This document shows positions 1 to 8,737 of a stretch of DNA of 64,000 bases, in pieces. The stretch is taken from positions 4,380,501 through 4,444,500 of the forward strand of contig NZ_WBXN01000004.1 in the NCBI RefSeq assembly GCF_008973465.1. Reading direction: 5' to 3'. This stretch comes from Streptomyces sp. SS1-1 (GTDB taxonomy: Bacteria; Actinomycetota; Actinomycetes; Streptomycetales; Streptomycetaceae). The notes beneath the pieces were generated by a model that was not told the origin of the DNA, made no database searches, and saw only the letters and a program-made list of their open reading frames with translations. The first letter of the stretch is position 1, and the number at the start of each line of letters is the position of its first letter. The position numbers were made by a program, and so were the translations under genes.

Positions 1-86
1 ATAAACGTATATTGGGCGACACTTCGGAGGTTCGCCTGTTGCGAGGGTTGAGCGCGTGTCGTTGGGAGCATGGCCGCGTGATCGAG

Positions 87-2102
87 ATGACTGCTCGCCG
101 AACGCCCCTGTCGTCCCTGCTCACACGGTTGCGTCACCGCACCCCGGGGCTGAGCGCCAGCCTTCTCAACGGGGCGCTCGCCGCGGCGCTCGGGCTCGGG
201 GCCCTCGTGTTCCTGGTGATGGTGCTCTGGGTCGTCTCGCCGTATCCGGACAGCGGGCCCGGCGGCGCCCTGCGGATCGCCGCCGTGCTCTGGCTGCTGG
301 GCCACGGCGCCGAACTGGTCCGCGCCGACACCCTCTCCGGCGCCTCCGTGCCGGTCGGGGTCACCCCGCTGCTCCTGTTCGTGCTGCCGGTCTGCCTGGT
401 GCACCGGGCGGCCCGGGACGCGGCGGCGGACGGCGGGGACGACGCCCCGCCCGTGCACGGGCCCACGGCCTGGGCGGGCGTCGTGCTCGGCTACCTCGGC
501 GTGGCGACGGCCGCGGCGCTGTACGCGGCCGGCGGTGTCCTCAAGCCGTCCTGGCCGTCGGCCGTGCTGTGCGTGCCCCTCGTCGTGATGGTGGTCGCCG
601 GGGTGGGCGTGTGGACGGCGTGCGAGCGCCGTCCCGAGGCGGCGCGCGGGCTGCTCGGCGCGCTCCCCGGCCGCGCGCGGAGGCTCGCGCAGGGACCGGA
701 CGCGCCGGCCCGGCTCGCGGCGGCGGCCCGCGCGGCCGGAGCGGGCGCGGCGGCGCTGGTCGGGGGCGGTGCGCTGCTGGTGGCCGTGTCCCTGGTGTGG
801 CACGGCGTGGACGCCCGCCAGACGTTCGCCGGACTGACCCAGGGCTGGTCGGGCCGGGTCGGCGTCCTGCTGCTGTGCGCCTCCCTGGTGCCGAACGCGG
901 CCGTGTGGGCGGCGTCCTACGCCCTCGGCCCCGGCTTCGTGCTCGGCGCCGGGCATGTGGTGGCCCCGCTGGCCTCGGCACCGCCCCCGCCCCTGCCGCC
1001 CTTCCCGCTGCTGGACGCCGTGCCGTCGGCCGGCATCGTCGGACCGCTCCAGTGGGCGGTGGCGGCGGTCCCGGTGGTGGCCGGTGTGGTCCTGGGGCGG
1101 GGCGCGGCCCGGTGGGGCTCCGGCGTCGACCCTGGCGTACGGGGCGACACGGCCACCTGGACGGGCAGGACCAGGACCAGGGGCGGACGGGCGCACTCCG
1201 GGCCGCAGACGCGGGGCGGGAGGAACGCGCCGTCCCCGGCCCGGCCGCCGGCCACGCCGACCTGGTCGCCGCTGCGGACGGCCGCGGCCGCCCTGCTGGC
1301 CTCCGTCATCTGCGCCTGTCTGGTCGCCGTGCTGGCCGGGCTGTCGGGCGGGCCGCTCGGCCGGAGTGCCCTGGCGGAGTTCGGTCCGGTGTGGTGGCAG
1401 GCGGGTGCGGCGACCCTCGTGTGGGTCGCGCTGGTGGGTGTCCCGGTGGCCGTGGTCGTCCGCGGCTGGCGGTGCCTGGCGCACGCCACCCGGAGGGACG
1501 CGGAGCCCAGGGCGGCGGCGATCGGTTCGCCGCGTACGGCGGACACGTCGACCGGCGCCCGGAAGAAGGTCCCGGCGGGCGAGCGGAAGAGCCCGTTCAC
1601 GGCCCTGGTGAAGGACCAGCCCGTGCCGCAGCAGAACGACGGCCGGCCCGGCGGTTCAGCCGCGGCGGCCCGGTACGACGGGGACGACGCCTACGAAGCG
1701 GTGGAGGAGGTGCCGTACGGGGCGTACGACCACGACACGACCTTCGAGCCGGACGGCTACCAGCCGGACGACCTCGAGCCCACCGGCCCCACCCCGAAGA
1801 AGCAGGACCCGAAGAAGCCGGACCCGAAGGAACCGGACTCCAAGGGCTCGGCCAAGGAATCGACCCCCGACGAGGACTCGGCGAACGCTACAGACGCCCC
1901 GCCGGCAAACGCCAAGCCGACAGACGCCAAGCCGACAGACGCCAAGCCGGCAGACGCGACCCCGACGGAAGCCGACCCCGCACCCGAAGCCACAAACGCC
2001 CCCACACCCGAAGCCACGGGCGACGCCGCACCCGACCCCCGACCCGACACCGCCCCCGAGACGCCCCCCAGCCCCCCGCACCCGGGCGCCGCCGCCTCCT
2101 GA
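87..2102 (+). CDS. DUF6350 multi-pass membrane protein
   Basis: Long integral membrane protein of about 671 residues. Many hydrophobic Ala/Leu/Val segments fill roughly residues 25 to 500. The last ~170 residues are charged and low in complexity, rich in Pro, Asp, Lys and Glu, with a short tandem PTDAK-type repeat near 1900-1960. The pattern matches the actinobacterial DUF6350 family, usually found just upstream of purN; its function is not established. ATG at 87 fits the family N-terminus; GTG at 78 is an alternative. The reading frame extends further upstream, but nothing supports an earlier start. The cytosolic tail looks disordered and may bind partners (inference). Confidence 0.8.
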   Translation: MTARRTPLSSLLTRLRHRTPGLSASLLNGALAAALGLGALVFLVMVLWVVSPYPDSGPGGALRIAAVLWLLGHGAELVRADTLSGASVPVGVTPLLLFVLPVCLVHRAARDAAADGGDDAPPVHGPTAWAGVVLGYLGVATAAALYAAGGVLKPSWPSAVLCVPLVVMVVAGVGVWTACERRPEAARGLLGALPGRARRLAQGPDAPARLAAAARAAGAGAAALVGGGALLVAVSLVWHGVDARQTFAGLTQGWSGRVGVLLLCASLVPNAAVWAASYALGPGFVLGAGHVVAPLASAPPPPLPPFPLLDAVPSAGIVGPLQWAVAAVPVVAGVVLGRGAARWGSGVDPGVRGDTATWTGRTRTRGGRAHSGPQTRGGRNAPSPARPPATPTWSPLRTAAAALLASVICACLVAVLAGLSGGPLGRSALAEFGPVWWQAGAATLVWVALVGVPVAVVVRGWRCLAHATRRDAEPRAAAIGSPRTADTSTGARKKVPAGERKSPFTALVKDQPVPQQNDGRPGGSAAAARYDGDDAYEAVEEVPYGAYDHDTTFEPDGYQPDDLEPTGPTPKKQDPKKPDPKEPDSKGSAKESTPDEDSANATDAPPANAKPTDAKPTDAKPADATPTEADPAPEATNAPTPEATGDAAPDPRPDTAPETPPSPPHPGAAAS

Positions 2103-2127
2103 CGGGAGCGTGGACCGGCCGGACGGG

Positions 2128-2931
2128 TCACTCGGTGCTGCCGAGCACCCCGCGCAGCTCCTCCGGGAGCAGTTGCTTGCAGGACTGCTCGGCCTCGCTG
2201 GTGAGCGCGTCGCTGCGGCAGGTGTAGTAGTCGCTGTAGACCATCTGCGCCGTGAACCCGGCGGCGACCACCGCGAGCGCGAGGGACGCCGTGACCAGGC
2301 CGCTCACCGCGGCGGTCGTCTGGGGGCGGCCGCCGGCCCGCGCGGGGGCCGGGCTGTCCGGGTCCGGGGTGCGCGGCTTGGTGCGCAGGCTGCTGATCCC
2401 CCAGTACAGGGAGAGCGCGCCGAGGAGCAGGGCCACGTAGGGCCAGCTGAACAGGGCGAAGAAGAAGGCCCACATTCCGGAGAGCAGCGCGTAGCGGGCG
2501 CGGCGCTGCGCCGGGTCCGTCGGGTCCCAGCGCATGTTCGAGCCGGGGGAGCCGCCCTGGCCGGGGCCTTCGGGGCGGTCGCCGCGCGGGCGCTCTCCGA
2601 AGCCTCCGCCGGACGAGCGGCCGGGCTGGCGGTCGCTCCACTGGCTGCCCCACGGGGACTCGCCGCCGTCGCCGCGGCCCTGCCCGTCGTCATCGCCGCC
2701 GCCCGAGGGGTGGCGGGGCTGCCAGGGCTGGTCCGGGGTGCCCTCGGGGGGCGGTGCGAAGGGGTTGTCGTCCTGCTTCCGGCCGTCGCCCCGCTCGTCG
2801 CCGCCCTGTCCACCGGAGGGCGCGTCGGGCGGCGTGGAGGGGCGCTCCCGCAGCAGCACGCCGCTGTGCACCCCTCCCTGCACCGGATGCGAGGAGAGCG
2901 TGTGGAGTCGCAGGCTGCGGTCCGGCATCAA
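2128..2931 (-). CDS. Proline-rich membrane protein of unknown function
   Basis: About 267 residues. The first ~130 are hydrophilic and rich in Pro, Gly, Asp and Gln (NPFAPPPEG-type sequence). Two hydrophobic stretches follow: a long one near residues 150-182 and one near 207-230. A short tail with two Cys (YTCRSD, QSCKQ) ends the protein. A disordered N-terminus before a small membrane domain is common in streptomycete DUF4190-like proteins. The exact start is uncertain; a GTG after a GGGAGGG stretch about 75 bases in is an alternative. The gene is convergent with the DUF6350 gene and divergent from purN. No function is assigned. Confidence 0.7.
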   Translation of the reverse strand: MMPDRSLRLHTLSSHPVQGGVHSGVLLRERPSTPPDAPSGGQGGDERGDGRKQDDNPFAPPPEGTPDQPWQPRHPSGGGDDDGQGRGDGGESPWGSQWSDRQPGRSSGGGFGERPRGDRPEGPGQGGSPGSNMRWDPTDPAQRRARYALLSGMWAFFFALFSWPYVALLLGALSLYWGISSLRTKPRTPDPDSPAPARAGGRPQTTAAVSGLVTASLALAVVAAGFTAQMVYSDYYTCRSDALTSEAEQSCKQLLPEELRGVLGSTE

Positions 2932-3287
2932 ATCGAGCGTCTTCCCTGTGGTCGGCTGGACGGGACGGGGTCCGGGGCTGTTCGGGCCGTGCTGCCCGGA
3001 CCGCGGGACCGTCCGGGCTGTCTGGAGCTGTCTGAGCTGTCACTTCCTCAACGCACCGGACATCGCGCGCGTTCCCGGGCCGCCCCGGCACAGACGCTAC
3101 CTCCCGGCCGGGCCCCCGTCCCATGGGGGCCGCACCCGGGGTGCCGGTATCGTTGCTGGCGGTCGGCTGCTTCGTAGACTTCCCCGTATCCCGGGGCGCG
3201 ACGCATTCGTATGAACGCACAAGCGGTGCTCGTGGTGCCGCTCGTGCCGCCGGCCGCGAAGAACGCACCCCCGAGAAAGGGCTCATC

Positions 3288-3917
3288 GTGGCCGCCAAGC
3301 CCGTGGCCAAGCGCCTCGTCGTGCTGGTCTCCGGATCCGGCACCAACCTCCAGGCGCTGCTCGACGAGATCGCCGCCGTCGGATCCGAGGCGTACGGCGC
3401 CGAGATCGTGGCCGTGGGCGCCGACCGCGAGGGCATCGAGGGGCTCGCCCGGGCCGAGCGCGCCGGGCTGCCGACCTTCGTCCGCAAGGTGAGGGACCAC
3501 GCCACCCGCGAGGAGTGGGACGCCGCGCTCGCCGAGGCCGTCGCCGCGTACGAGCCCGACCTCGTGGTCTCCGCCGGTTTCATGAAGATCGTGGGCAAGG
3601 AGTTCCTGGCGCGCTTCGGCGGCCGGTTCATCAACACCCACCCCGCCCTGCTGCCCAGTTTTCCCGGCGCCCACGGCGTCCGTGACGCCCTCGCGTACGG
3701 AGCCAGGGTCACCGGCTGCACCGTCCACTTCGTCGACGACGGCGTCGACACCGGGCCGATCATCGCTCAGGGCGTGGTCGAGATCCGGGACGAGGACGAC
3801 GAGAGCGCTCTGCACGAGCGCATCAAGGAAGTCGAGCGAAGGCTGCTCGTCGAGGTCGTGGGGCGGATCGCCCGCAACGGCTATCGCATTGAGGGACGAA
3901 AGGTAGTTATCCAGTGA
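3288..3917 (+). CDS. purN: Phosphoribosylglycinamide formyltransferase
   Basis: GAR transformylase transfers a formyl group from 10-formyl-THF to glycinamide ribonucleotide in de novo purine synthesis. The 209-residue product has the substrate loop VSGSGTNLQALL at its N-terminus, the catalytic block INTHPALLPSFPGAHG carrying the Asn and His, and the catalytic Asp in DDGVDTGPI. GTG at 3288 is preferred because a GAGAAAGGG ribosome site lies just upstream; the frame stays open 165 bases further 5' without family-like sequence. Its stop overlaps the purH start by 4 bases, so the two enzymes are translationally coupled. Length and motifs are normal for the family. Confidence 0.96.
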   Translation: MAAKPVAKRLVVLVSGSGTNLQALLDEIAAVGSEAYGAEIVAVGADREGIEGLARAERAGLPTFVRKVRDHATREEWDAALAEAVAAYEPDLVVSAGFMKIVGKEFLARFGGRFINTHPALLPSFPGAHGVRDALAYGARVTGCTVHFVDDGVDTGPIIAQGVVEIRDEDDESALHERIKEVERRLLVEVVGRIARNGYRIEGRKVVIQ

Positions 3918-5479
3918 CCGCCGAGAGCAACAAGCGGGCCATTCGACGGGCGCTCGTCAGCGTCTACGACAAGACCGGTCTGGAAGACCTCGCGCGCGGC
4001 CTGCACGAGGCGGGTGTCGAGCTCGTCTCCACCGGCTCCACGGCCGCGAAGATCGCCGCGGCCGGGGTCCCCGTGACCAAGGTCGAGGAGCTCACCGGCT
4101 TCCCCGAGTGCCTGGACGGCCGGGTGAAGACGCTGCACCCGCGCGTGCACGCCGGCATCCTCGCCGACCTGCGGCTGGACAGCCACCGCGAGCAGCTGGC
4201 CGAGCTGGGTGTCGAGCCGTTCGACCTGGTCGTCGTCAACCTCTACCCGTTCCGCGAGACCGTGGCGTCCGGGGCGTCGCCCGACGAGTGCGTCGAGCAG
4301 ATCGACATCGGCGGCCCGTCGATGGTGCGCGCGGCCGCCAAGAACCACCCGTCGGTCGCCGTCGTCACCAGCCCCGACCGGTACGCCGACGTCCTCGGCG
4401 CCGTCCGCGACGGCGGCTTCGACCTGGCCACCCGCAAGCGGCTCGCGGCCGAGGCGTTCCAGCACACGGCGGCCTACGACGTGGCCGTGGCGAGCTGGTT
4501 CGCGTCCTCCTACGCCCCCGTGGACGAGTCGCAGTTCCCCGACTTCCTCGGCGCCACCTGGGAGCGGGAGAACACCCTCCGCTACGGCGAGAACCCGCAC
4601 CAGCCGGCCGCGCTGTACGTCGACGGCACCGGCAGCGGCCTGGCCAAGGCCGAGCAGCTGCACGGCAAGGAGATGTCGTACAACAACTACACCGACACGG
4701 ACGCCGCGCGCCGTGCCGCGTACGACCACGCCGAGCCCTGCGTCGCGATCATCAAGCACGCCAACCCGTGCGGCATCGCGATCGGCGCGGACGTCGCCGA
4801 GGCGCACCGCAAGGCCCACGCCTGCGACCCGCTGTCGGCGTTCGGCGGTGTGATCGCCGTGAACCGGCCGGTCAGCAAGGAGATGGCCGAGCAGGTCGCC
4901 GAGATCTTCACCGAGGTCATCGTCGCGCCGGACTACGAGGAGGGCGCCCTCGAGGCCCTCGCCAAGAAGAAGAACATCCGCGTGCTGCGCTGCCCCGAGC
5001 GCCCCGGCAACCCGGTCGAGGTCAAGCCCATCGACGGCGGCGCCCTCCTCCAGGTCACCGACCGTCTGCAGGCCGAGGGCGACGACCCGGCGCACTGGAC
5101 CCTGGCGACGGGCGAGGCGCTCTCCGCCGAGGAGCTGGCCGAGCTCGCGTTCGCCTGGAAGGCGTGCCGGGCCGTGAAGTCCAACGCCATCCTGCTCGCC
5201 AAGGACGGCGCGTCGGTCGGCGTCGGCATGGGCCAGGTCAACCGTGTCGACTCCGCGAAGCTGGCGGTGGAGCGGGCCGGTGCCGAGCGCGCCCAGGGCT
5301 CGTACGCCGCGTCCGACGCGTTCTTCCCCTTCCCGGACGGCCTGGAGATCCTTATCGAGGCCGGCGTGAAGGCCGTGGTCCAGCCCGGCGGTTCGGTCCG
5401 TGACGAGCTGGTCGTGGAGGCCGCGAAGAAGGCGGGCGTCACGATGTACTTCACCGGGACGCGTCACTTCTTCCACTGA
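3914..5479 (+). CDS. purH: Bifunctional AICAR formyltransferase / IMP cyclohydrolase
   Basis: Catalyses the last two steps of IMP synthesis: formylation of AICAR with 10-formyl-THF, then ring closure. The 521-residue protein has the N-terminal IMP cyclohydrolase domain (SVYDKTGL, KTLHPRVHAGIL, DIGGPSMVRAAAKNH) and the C-terminal transformylase domain (NPHQPAALY, SYNNYTDTDAA, KHANPCGIA, DPLSAFGG, ending GTRHFFH). Translation starts at GTG inside the last codons of purN. It is followed by a strong stem-loop shared with the convergent ALF-repeat gene. The folate dependence links it to folD and glyA in this window. Confidence 0.97.
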   Translation: MTAESNKRAIRRALVSVYDKTGLEDLARGLHEAGVELVSTGSTAAKIAAAGVPVTKVEELTGFPECLDGRVKTLHPRVHAGILADLRLDSHREQLAELGVEPFDLVVVNLYPFRETVASGASPDECVEQIDIGGPSMVRAAAKNHPSVAVVTSPDRYADVLGAVRDGGFDLATRKRLAAEAFQHTAAYDVAVASWFASSYAPVDESQFPDFLGATWERENTLRYGENPHQPAALYVDGTGSGLAKAEQLHGKEMSYNNYTDTDAARRAAYDHAEPCVAIIKHANPCGIAIGADVAEAHRKAHACDPLSAFGGVIAVNRPVSKEMAEQVAEIFTEVIVAPDYEEGALEALAKKKNIRVLRCPERPGNPVEVKPIDGGALLQVTDRLQAEGDDPAHWTLATGEALSAEELAELAFAWKACRAVKSNAILLAKDGASVGVGMGQVNRVDSAKLAVERAGAERAQGSYAASDAFFPFPDGLEILIEAGVKAVVQPGGSVRDELVVEAAKKAGVTMYFTGTRHFFH

Positions 5480-5483
5480 CGGG

Positions 5484-5525
5484 TCCGTCCGCCCGGCCAC
5501 CGCTACGGTCGGCCGGGCGGACGGA
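5484..5525. terminator. Bidirectional stem-loop terminator between purH and the ALF gene
   Basis: A 15-bp perfect GC-rich stem (5484-5498 pairs with 5511-5525) with a 12-base loop lies between two convergent genes. There is no U-tract, as is usual in streptomycetes. It probably ends transcripts from both sides. Confidence 0.8.
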
Positions 5526-5532
5526 GTCAGTC

Positions 5533-6279
5533 CTACTTGTCCACCTCGTACTGCCCGGTCTCCAGGAAGTACCGCAGTTCCTCCGGCGTGCCGTCGATGA
5601 CCTTCTCCGCGGCCGCGCGGAGCGCGTCGCTGATGTCCGGGTCGGCCAGCAGCCGGGCGACGGCGACGCGGTCGTCCTCGGCCTGGGCGAGCCGGTAGCC
5701 GCTGTCGAGCCAGGTGCGCAGCTTCTCCGGGGTGGGTGCGTCGAGGAGGGCGTAGATCTCCTGCTTGACGCGCTTTCCGGCGTAGGGCTTGCCGAGGATG
5801 GTGAAGAGGGCGACCTTGTCGTCCTCGTACTGGGCGAGGCGGTAGCCGGTCTCGAGCCAGGTGCGGAGCTTTTCGGGGGTGGGTGCGTCGAGGAGGGCGT
5901 AGATCTCCTGCTTGACGCGCTTTCCGGCGTAGGGCTTGCCGAGGATGGTGAAGAGGGCGACCTTGTCGTCCTCGTACTGCGCGAGGCGGTAGCCGGTCCT
6001 GAGGAATTCGCGCATGTCGTCCACGGTGCCGGCGAGGGCCTCGTTCGCCTCCCGCTCGACGCCCCTGCCGGAGTCCGGGTCGGCCAGGATGGCGGCGATG
6101 GCGGCGCGCAGTTCCTCCTCCGACATCTCGTCCACCGGCGTGCCGGGGTCGTCCGTGGCGGCCGCCGCCGTGACGGCGGACGACGGCGCCGCGTCGGCGG
6201 CGAAGGCCGGGGCGGACGCGAGGAGCGCCGGGGCGAGAGCGCTTGCCACGAGGGCCAGGGCGATGCGGTTCGTTCTCAC
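5533..6279 (-). CDS. Exported ALF-repeat protein
   Basis: A 248-residue secreted protein. The N-terminus has a signal peptide (RTNRIALALVAS...APAFA-ADA). The rest is built from short Ala/Leu/Phe-type (ALF) helical repeats with the usual hallmarks: LRTWLETGYRLAQ, EDDKVALFTIL and the C-terminal GTPEELRYFLETGQYE. Function of ALF repeats is unknown; in streptomycetes they occur in secreted proteins and beside enzyme or toxin domains. GTG at 6279 is chosen because GGAAGG precedes it and the signal peptide starts there. Two central units are nearly identical at the DNA level (147-bp period). No catalytic domain is present. Confidence 0.85.
   Translation of the reverse strand: MRTNRIALALVASALAPALLASAPAFAADAAPSSAVTAAAATDDPGTPVDEMSEEELRAAIAAILADPDSGRGVEREANEALAGTVDDMREFLRTGYRLAQYEDDKVALFTILGKPYAGKRVKQEIYALLDAPTPEKLRTWLETGYRLAQYEDDKVALFTILGKPYAGKRVKQEIYALLDAPTPEKLRTWLDSGYRLAQAEDDRVAVARLLADPDISDALRAAAEKVIDGTPEELRYFLETGQYEVDK
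5704..5998 (-). repeat. 147-bp near-perfect tandem duplication inside the ALF gene
   Basis: Two copies of a 147-bp unit (49 codons) lie head to tail; for example gtcctcgtactg at 5821 recurs at 5968. Copies differ at only a few bases, including synonymous sites, so the duplication looks recent. A third partial, more diverged copy lies at the 5704 end. Confidence 0.85.
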
Positions 6280-6589
6280 AGGTCGACCTTCCGTGCGGGA
6301 GACAGGGACCGCGGCTCGACGACGAAGCACGGCACACCGGACGCGGGAGAACGCGTGCCTCTCCCCAACCCCCGTGCGCCACAAGCCGCTTGACCATCCT
6401 GCCGGAAGGCACTGACAAGAACGGGTGGACAACCGGGCAGTGTTGAACGGGTGTTCATTGCCGGGCGGTGACGCCGGGGCCCGGAGACCGGACGGGAACG
6501 GCCGAGGGCCGGGCCGCACCGCCCGGCTGGCGGTGCGGCTCGGCCCTCGACTGCTGGTGCCTACGGCTCGTTCACGTCACGCCGACAGG
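6280..6589. other. 310-bp non-coding gap
   Basis: Leader of the ALF gene followed by the tail of the secreted-protein gene. It holds one clear stem-loop (6503-6549). I see no convincing small gene. A promoter for the ALF gene should lie between 6280 and about 6480; no strong -35/-10 pair was recognised. Confidence 0.5.
6503..6549 (-). terminator. Stem-loop terminator
   Basis: A 21-bp stem with one G-T pair (6503-6523 with 6529-6549) and a 5-base loop lies about 40 bases past the stop of the minus-strand secreted-protein gene. Confidence 0.75.
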
Positions 6590-7564
6590 TCAGCACTTGT
6601 AGTGCTTCACATCGGCGAAGAGACCCGCGTAGGTGAGGGAGAGTTCCACACAGCGCTTGTGATCCTTGGCGTACTGCCAGACGCGCTGGATCTTCTTGAT
6701 CACCGTCAGGGACAGGCCCGCACACCCGACCGCGGCCACCGGGTTGACGAGCAGAGCACACGCCGCCGTCGAGGTGTCCGCGTACTGCACCTTGTTGTTC
6801 AGTGCCTTGACCTCGCCCTTTGTGAACTTGATGTAGATGTTCCACCCGAAGCTGACCTTGGGGTCGGCGACCACGGGGAAAGCGGTGTCGGCGCTGGTCT
6901 TCACCGTCTGGACGAGCGTGCCGCCTTCCAGGCGGTAGGTGGTCGGCACGGGACGTCCGTCGGCGTCCTTCGCCCACGGTGCGTCCACGGAACCCAGCAC
7001 GGTCGTGCCTCGGTCCCCGGACCTGGTGATCAGGTAACCGCCATCGCCGTCAGGCGTGAGCGAAGAGCCGGACGGGAGATCGAGGTCGAAACGGTACTCG
7101 TCGGATGCGGTGCTGTCCTTCAGCGTGACAAGTGCGCGTGCGCCGCCGTCGTCGGTCGGCTGCACCGCCAGATCTGCGGACTTGGCGGCGTCCTGATAGA
7201 CGATCGTGCCCGCTCCGGTCCTGACGCCGTCGACCTTCTTCGTCTGCGGCAGGTGGATCCGGAACCGGGCGCCGGTGCCTGTGGTGGCCTCCACGTAGCC
7301 GCGGGAGTCGCCCGGTGCTGTCACCGTCACCGAGCCCGCGTCCGTCGCGGTGACGGCTCGGGCCGCACTGCCGGTGGCTGCGGTCGACGGGGCCAAGTCC
7401 TGCGTCCCGGTGGCCCGTTCCACCAGGGAGGCGGCCCTGGCCACCTCGGTGCCCGTCGGATCGGCCAGGGCCGGGGATGCCGTGGCCAGCAGGGCGGCAG
7501 CCGTGAGAACGGATGTGCCGGCCAGAACGCCCGTGCGGAAAGTGCGCGGCGTGAACGTATTCAA
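6590..7564 (-). CDS. Secreted protein of unknown function with a Cys-containing C-terminus
   Basis: 324 residues. A signal peptide ends near ATASPALA-DP (residues ~1-36). A Gly/Thr/Asp-rich beta-type region follows (residues ~75-240), ending in the motif TAFPVVADPKVS. The C-terminal ~85 residues are different: GWNIYIKFTKGEVK, a hydrophobic stretch CALLVNPVAAVGCAGL and the terminal Cys residues KRCVEL and HYKC. The FPVVADP motif recurs in streptomycete secreted proteins, including the prodomain of some polymorphic toxin-like proteins (family knowledge), so the C-terminus could be an effector or structural module (inference). No enzyme motif was recognised and no immunity gene is adjacent. Confidence 0.75.
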   Translation of the reverse strand: MNTFTPRTFRTGVLAGTSVLTAAALLATASPALADPTGTEVARAASLVERATGTQDLAPSTAATGSAARAVTATDAGSVTVTAPGDSRGYVEATTGTGARFRIHLPQTKKVDGVRTGAGTIVYQDAAKSADLAVQPTDDGGARALVTLKDSTASDEYRFDLDLPSGSSLTPDGDGGYLITRSGDRGTTVLGSVDAPWAKDADGRPVPTTYRLEGGTLVQTVKTSADTAFPVVADPKVSFGWNIYIKFTKGEVKALNNKVQYADTSTAACALLVNPVAAVGCAGLSLTVIKKIQRVWQYAKDHKRCVELSLTYAGLFADVKHYKC

Positions 7565-7753
7565 GTGTGGTCTCCCGTTTTACGGGGGAGGGTCGTGCGC
7601 GCCCGCCCCCGAAGAAAAGCGTCGACGGCCTGGTCAGAGCCGTCGGCCGCGCGCTGGTCGACTGCGCGGCAGACCCGAGTCAATCATTGGCCAAGGCAAT
7701 ACGGCAAGTGACAGGGTGCGTGCGGGGAGTCGTGGCCTTAGGTCACCGCAAGG

Positions 7754-7800
7754 CCGACTGGCCTGGGGCCCCTCGAACGAAGGGGCCCCAGGCCAGTCGG
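7754..7800 (-). terminator. Strong stem-loop terminator
   Basis: A perfect 20-bp stem (7754-7773 with 7781-7800) around a 7-base loop sits 23 bases after the stop of the minus-strand DUF4064-like gene. It is one of the strongest hairpins in the window. Confidence 0.88.
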
Positions 7801-7822
7801 GTGTGCGTGATCGCGGGGCGGC

Positions 7823-8470
7823 CTAGTACCGCGGCCGGCCGAACCACTCCGTACCGCTGCGCACCACCGGCGCCGCCGTGATGATGGCGCCGAAGACGAC
7901 CCAGAGCAGCGGGAAGATGACGGCCGTCGCCATGCCCGAGTCGATGCCGACGAACAGGAAGATGAGGCCGAGGATCGTGCCCAGCGCCCCGTAGATCACC
8001 GTGGTGATCCTGATGCCCTGGCCGCCCTTGCTGAACTTGACGCCGAGGGTGATGGACAGCGCCGCGAGACCGAGGGCGATGAGCGCGATGAACAGAAGGG
8101 CGCCGGTGGCGATGTCGCCGCCGTCGCTGATCGCGCTGAACGGGTCGTCGGAAGACGAGCTCAGCTCGTCCGCGGCGTCGGAGACGTCGTTGGCGATGGC
8201 CGCGACGTAGAGCCAGGCGAGACCGGCGAGGATCTGGACGGCCGAGATGATGAACAGGAAGACGCGCGCGGTGACGAGCAGGCCGGGCATCGACTGGGGC
8301 ACCATCTGATTGCCACCCGGGTAGCCAGGGTATGCCGGCTGCTGCGGATAGCCGTAGCCCTGCTGGGGCGGGACTCCGGGCGGCGCCTGCTGCGGGTAGC
8401 CGTAACCGGGAGTGGCGGGCGGCTGCTGCGGCGGCGGGCCGTAAGGGTTGTTCGGGTCGCCGAAACTCAT
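7823..8470 (-). CDS. Pro/Tyr/Gln-rich membrane protein (DUF4064-like)
   Basis: 215 residues. The first ~55 are a low-complexity tail with PQQ, PGYGYPQQ and PYGPPPQQ units. Four hydrophobic segments follow, at about residues 65-90, 118-142, 150-172 and 175-200. A Ser/Asp-rich loop (DELSSSSDDPFS) separates the first two. This resembles DUF4064 and related small actinobacterial membrane proteins, whose role is unknown. It stands alone between hairpins, so it is probably monocistronic. The end RSGTEWFGRPRY is conserved-looking and cytosolic. Confidence 0.78.
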   Translation of the reverse strand: MSFGDPNNPYGPPPQQPPATPGYGYPQQAPPGVPPQQGYGYPQQPAYPGYPGGNQMVPQSMPGLLVTARVFLFIISAVQILAGLAWLYVAAIANDVSDAADELSSSSDDPFSAISDGGDIATGALLFIALIALGLAALSITLGVKFSKGGQGIRITTVIYGALGTILGLIFLFVGIDSGMATAVIFPLLWVVFGAIITAAPVVRSGTEWFGRPRY

Positions 8471-8737
8471 GGCGGTCTTTCCTCCGTTGTCCGAGTGCGG
8501 GGACGCGCGGCACGGTGCGGAGGAGATGTGACTGATGCGGTTCGTCCCCCCGGTACTGCCCGCGGCACTGCAGTCACATCGTTCTTTAGACGACTCTTAC
8601 TTGTCCAGCCGCATTCCCTATGTGTTGTGCAAGTGCAACATCGCTGATCATGGACGCATACGCCCGGAGATGCGCCGGAGGCCCCGCGCGGGACCCGGAT
8701 TGGAAGACTGGGGGCGTCATCAAGGAGGATGGGGGGC

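Noticed and set aside
1900..1960. Tandem PTDAK-coding repeat as a mobile or regulatory repeat
   Set aside because: It is simple low-complexity coding sequence in the disordered tail of the DUF6350 protein.
3881..6418. 845-codon open frame antisense to purH and across the ALF gene
   Set aside because: The frame is Arg/Gly/His-rich without family blocks; it is the complement of purH, a normal effect of high GC content.
8471..8737. A riboswitch upstream of folD
   Set aside because: I looked for the ZTP signature GTGACTGGCG and CGCCTGGGC and saw neither.
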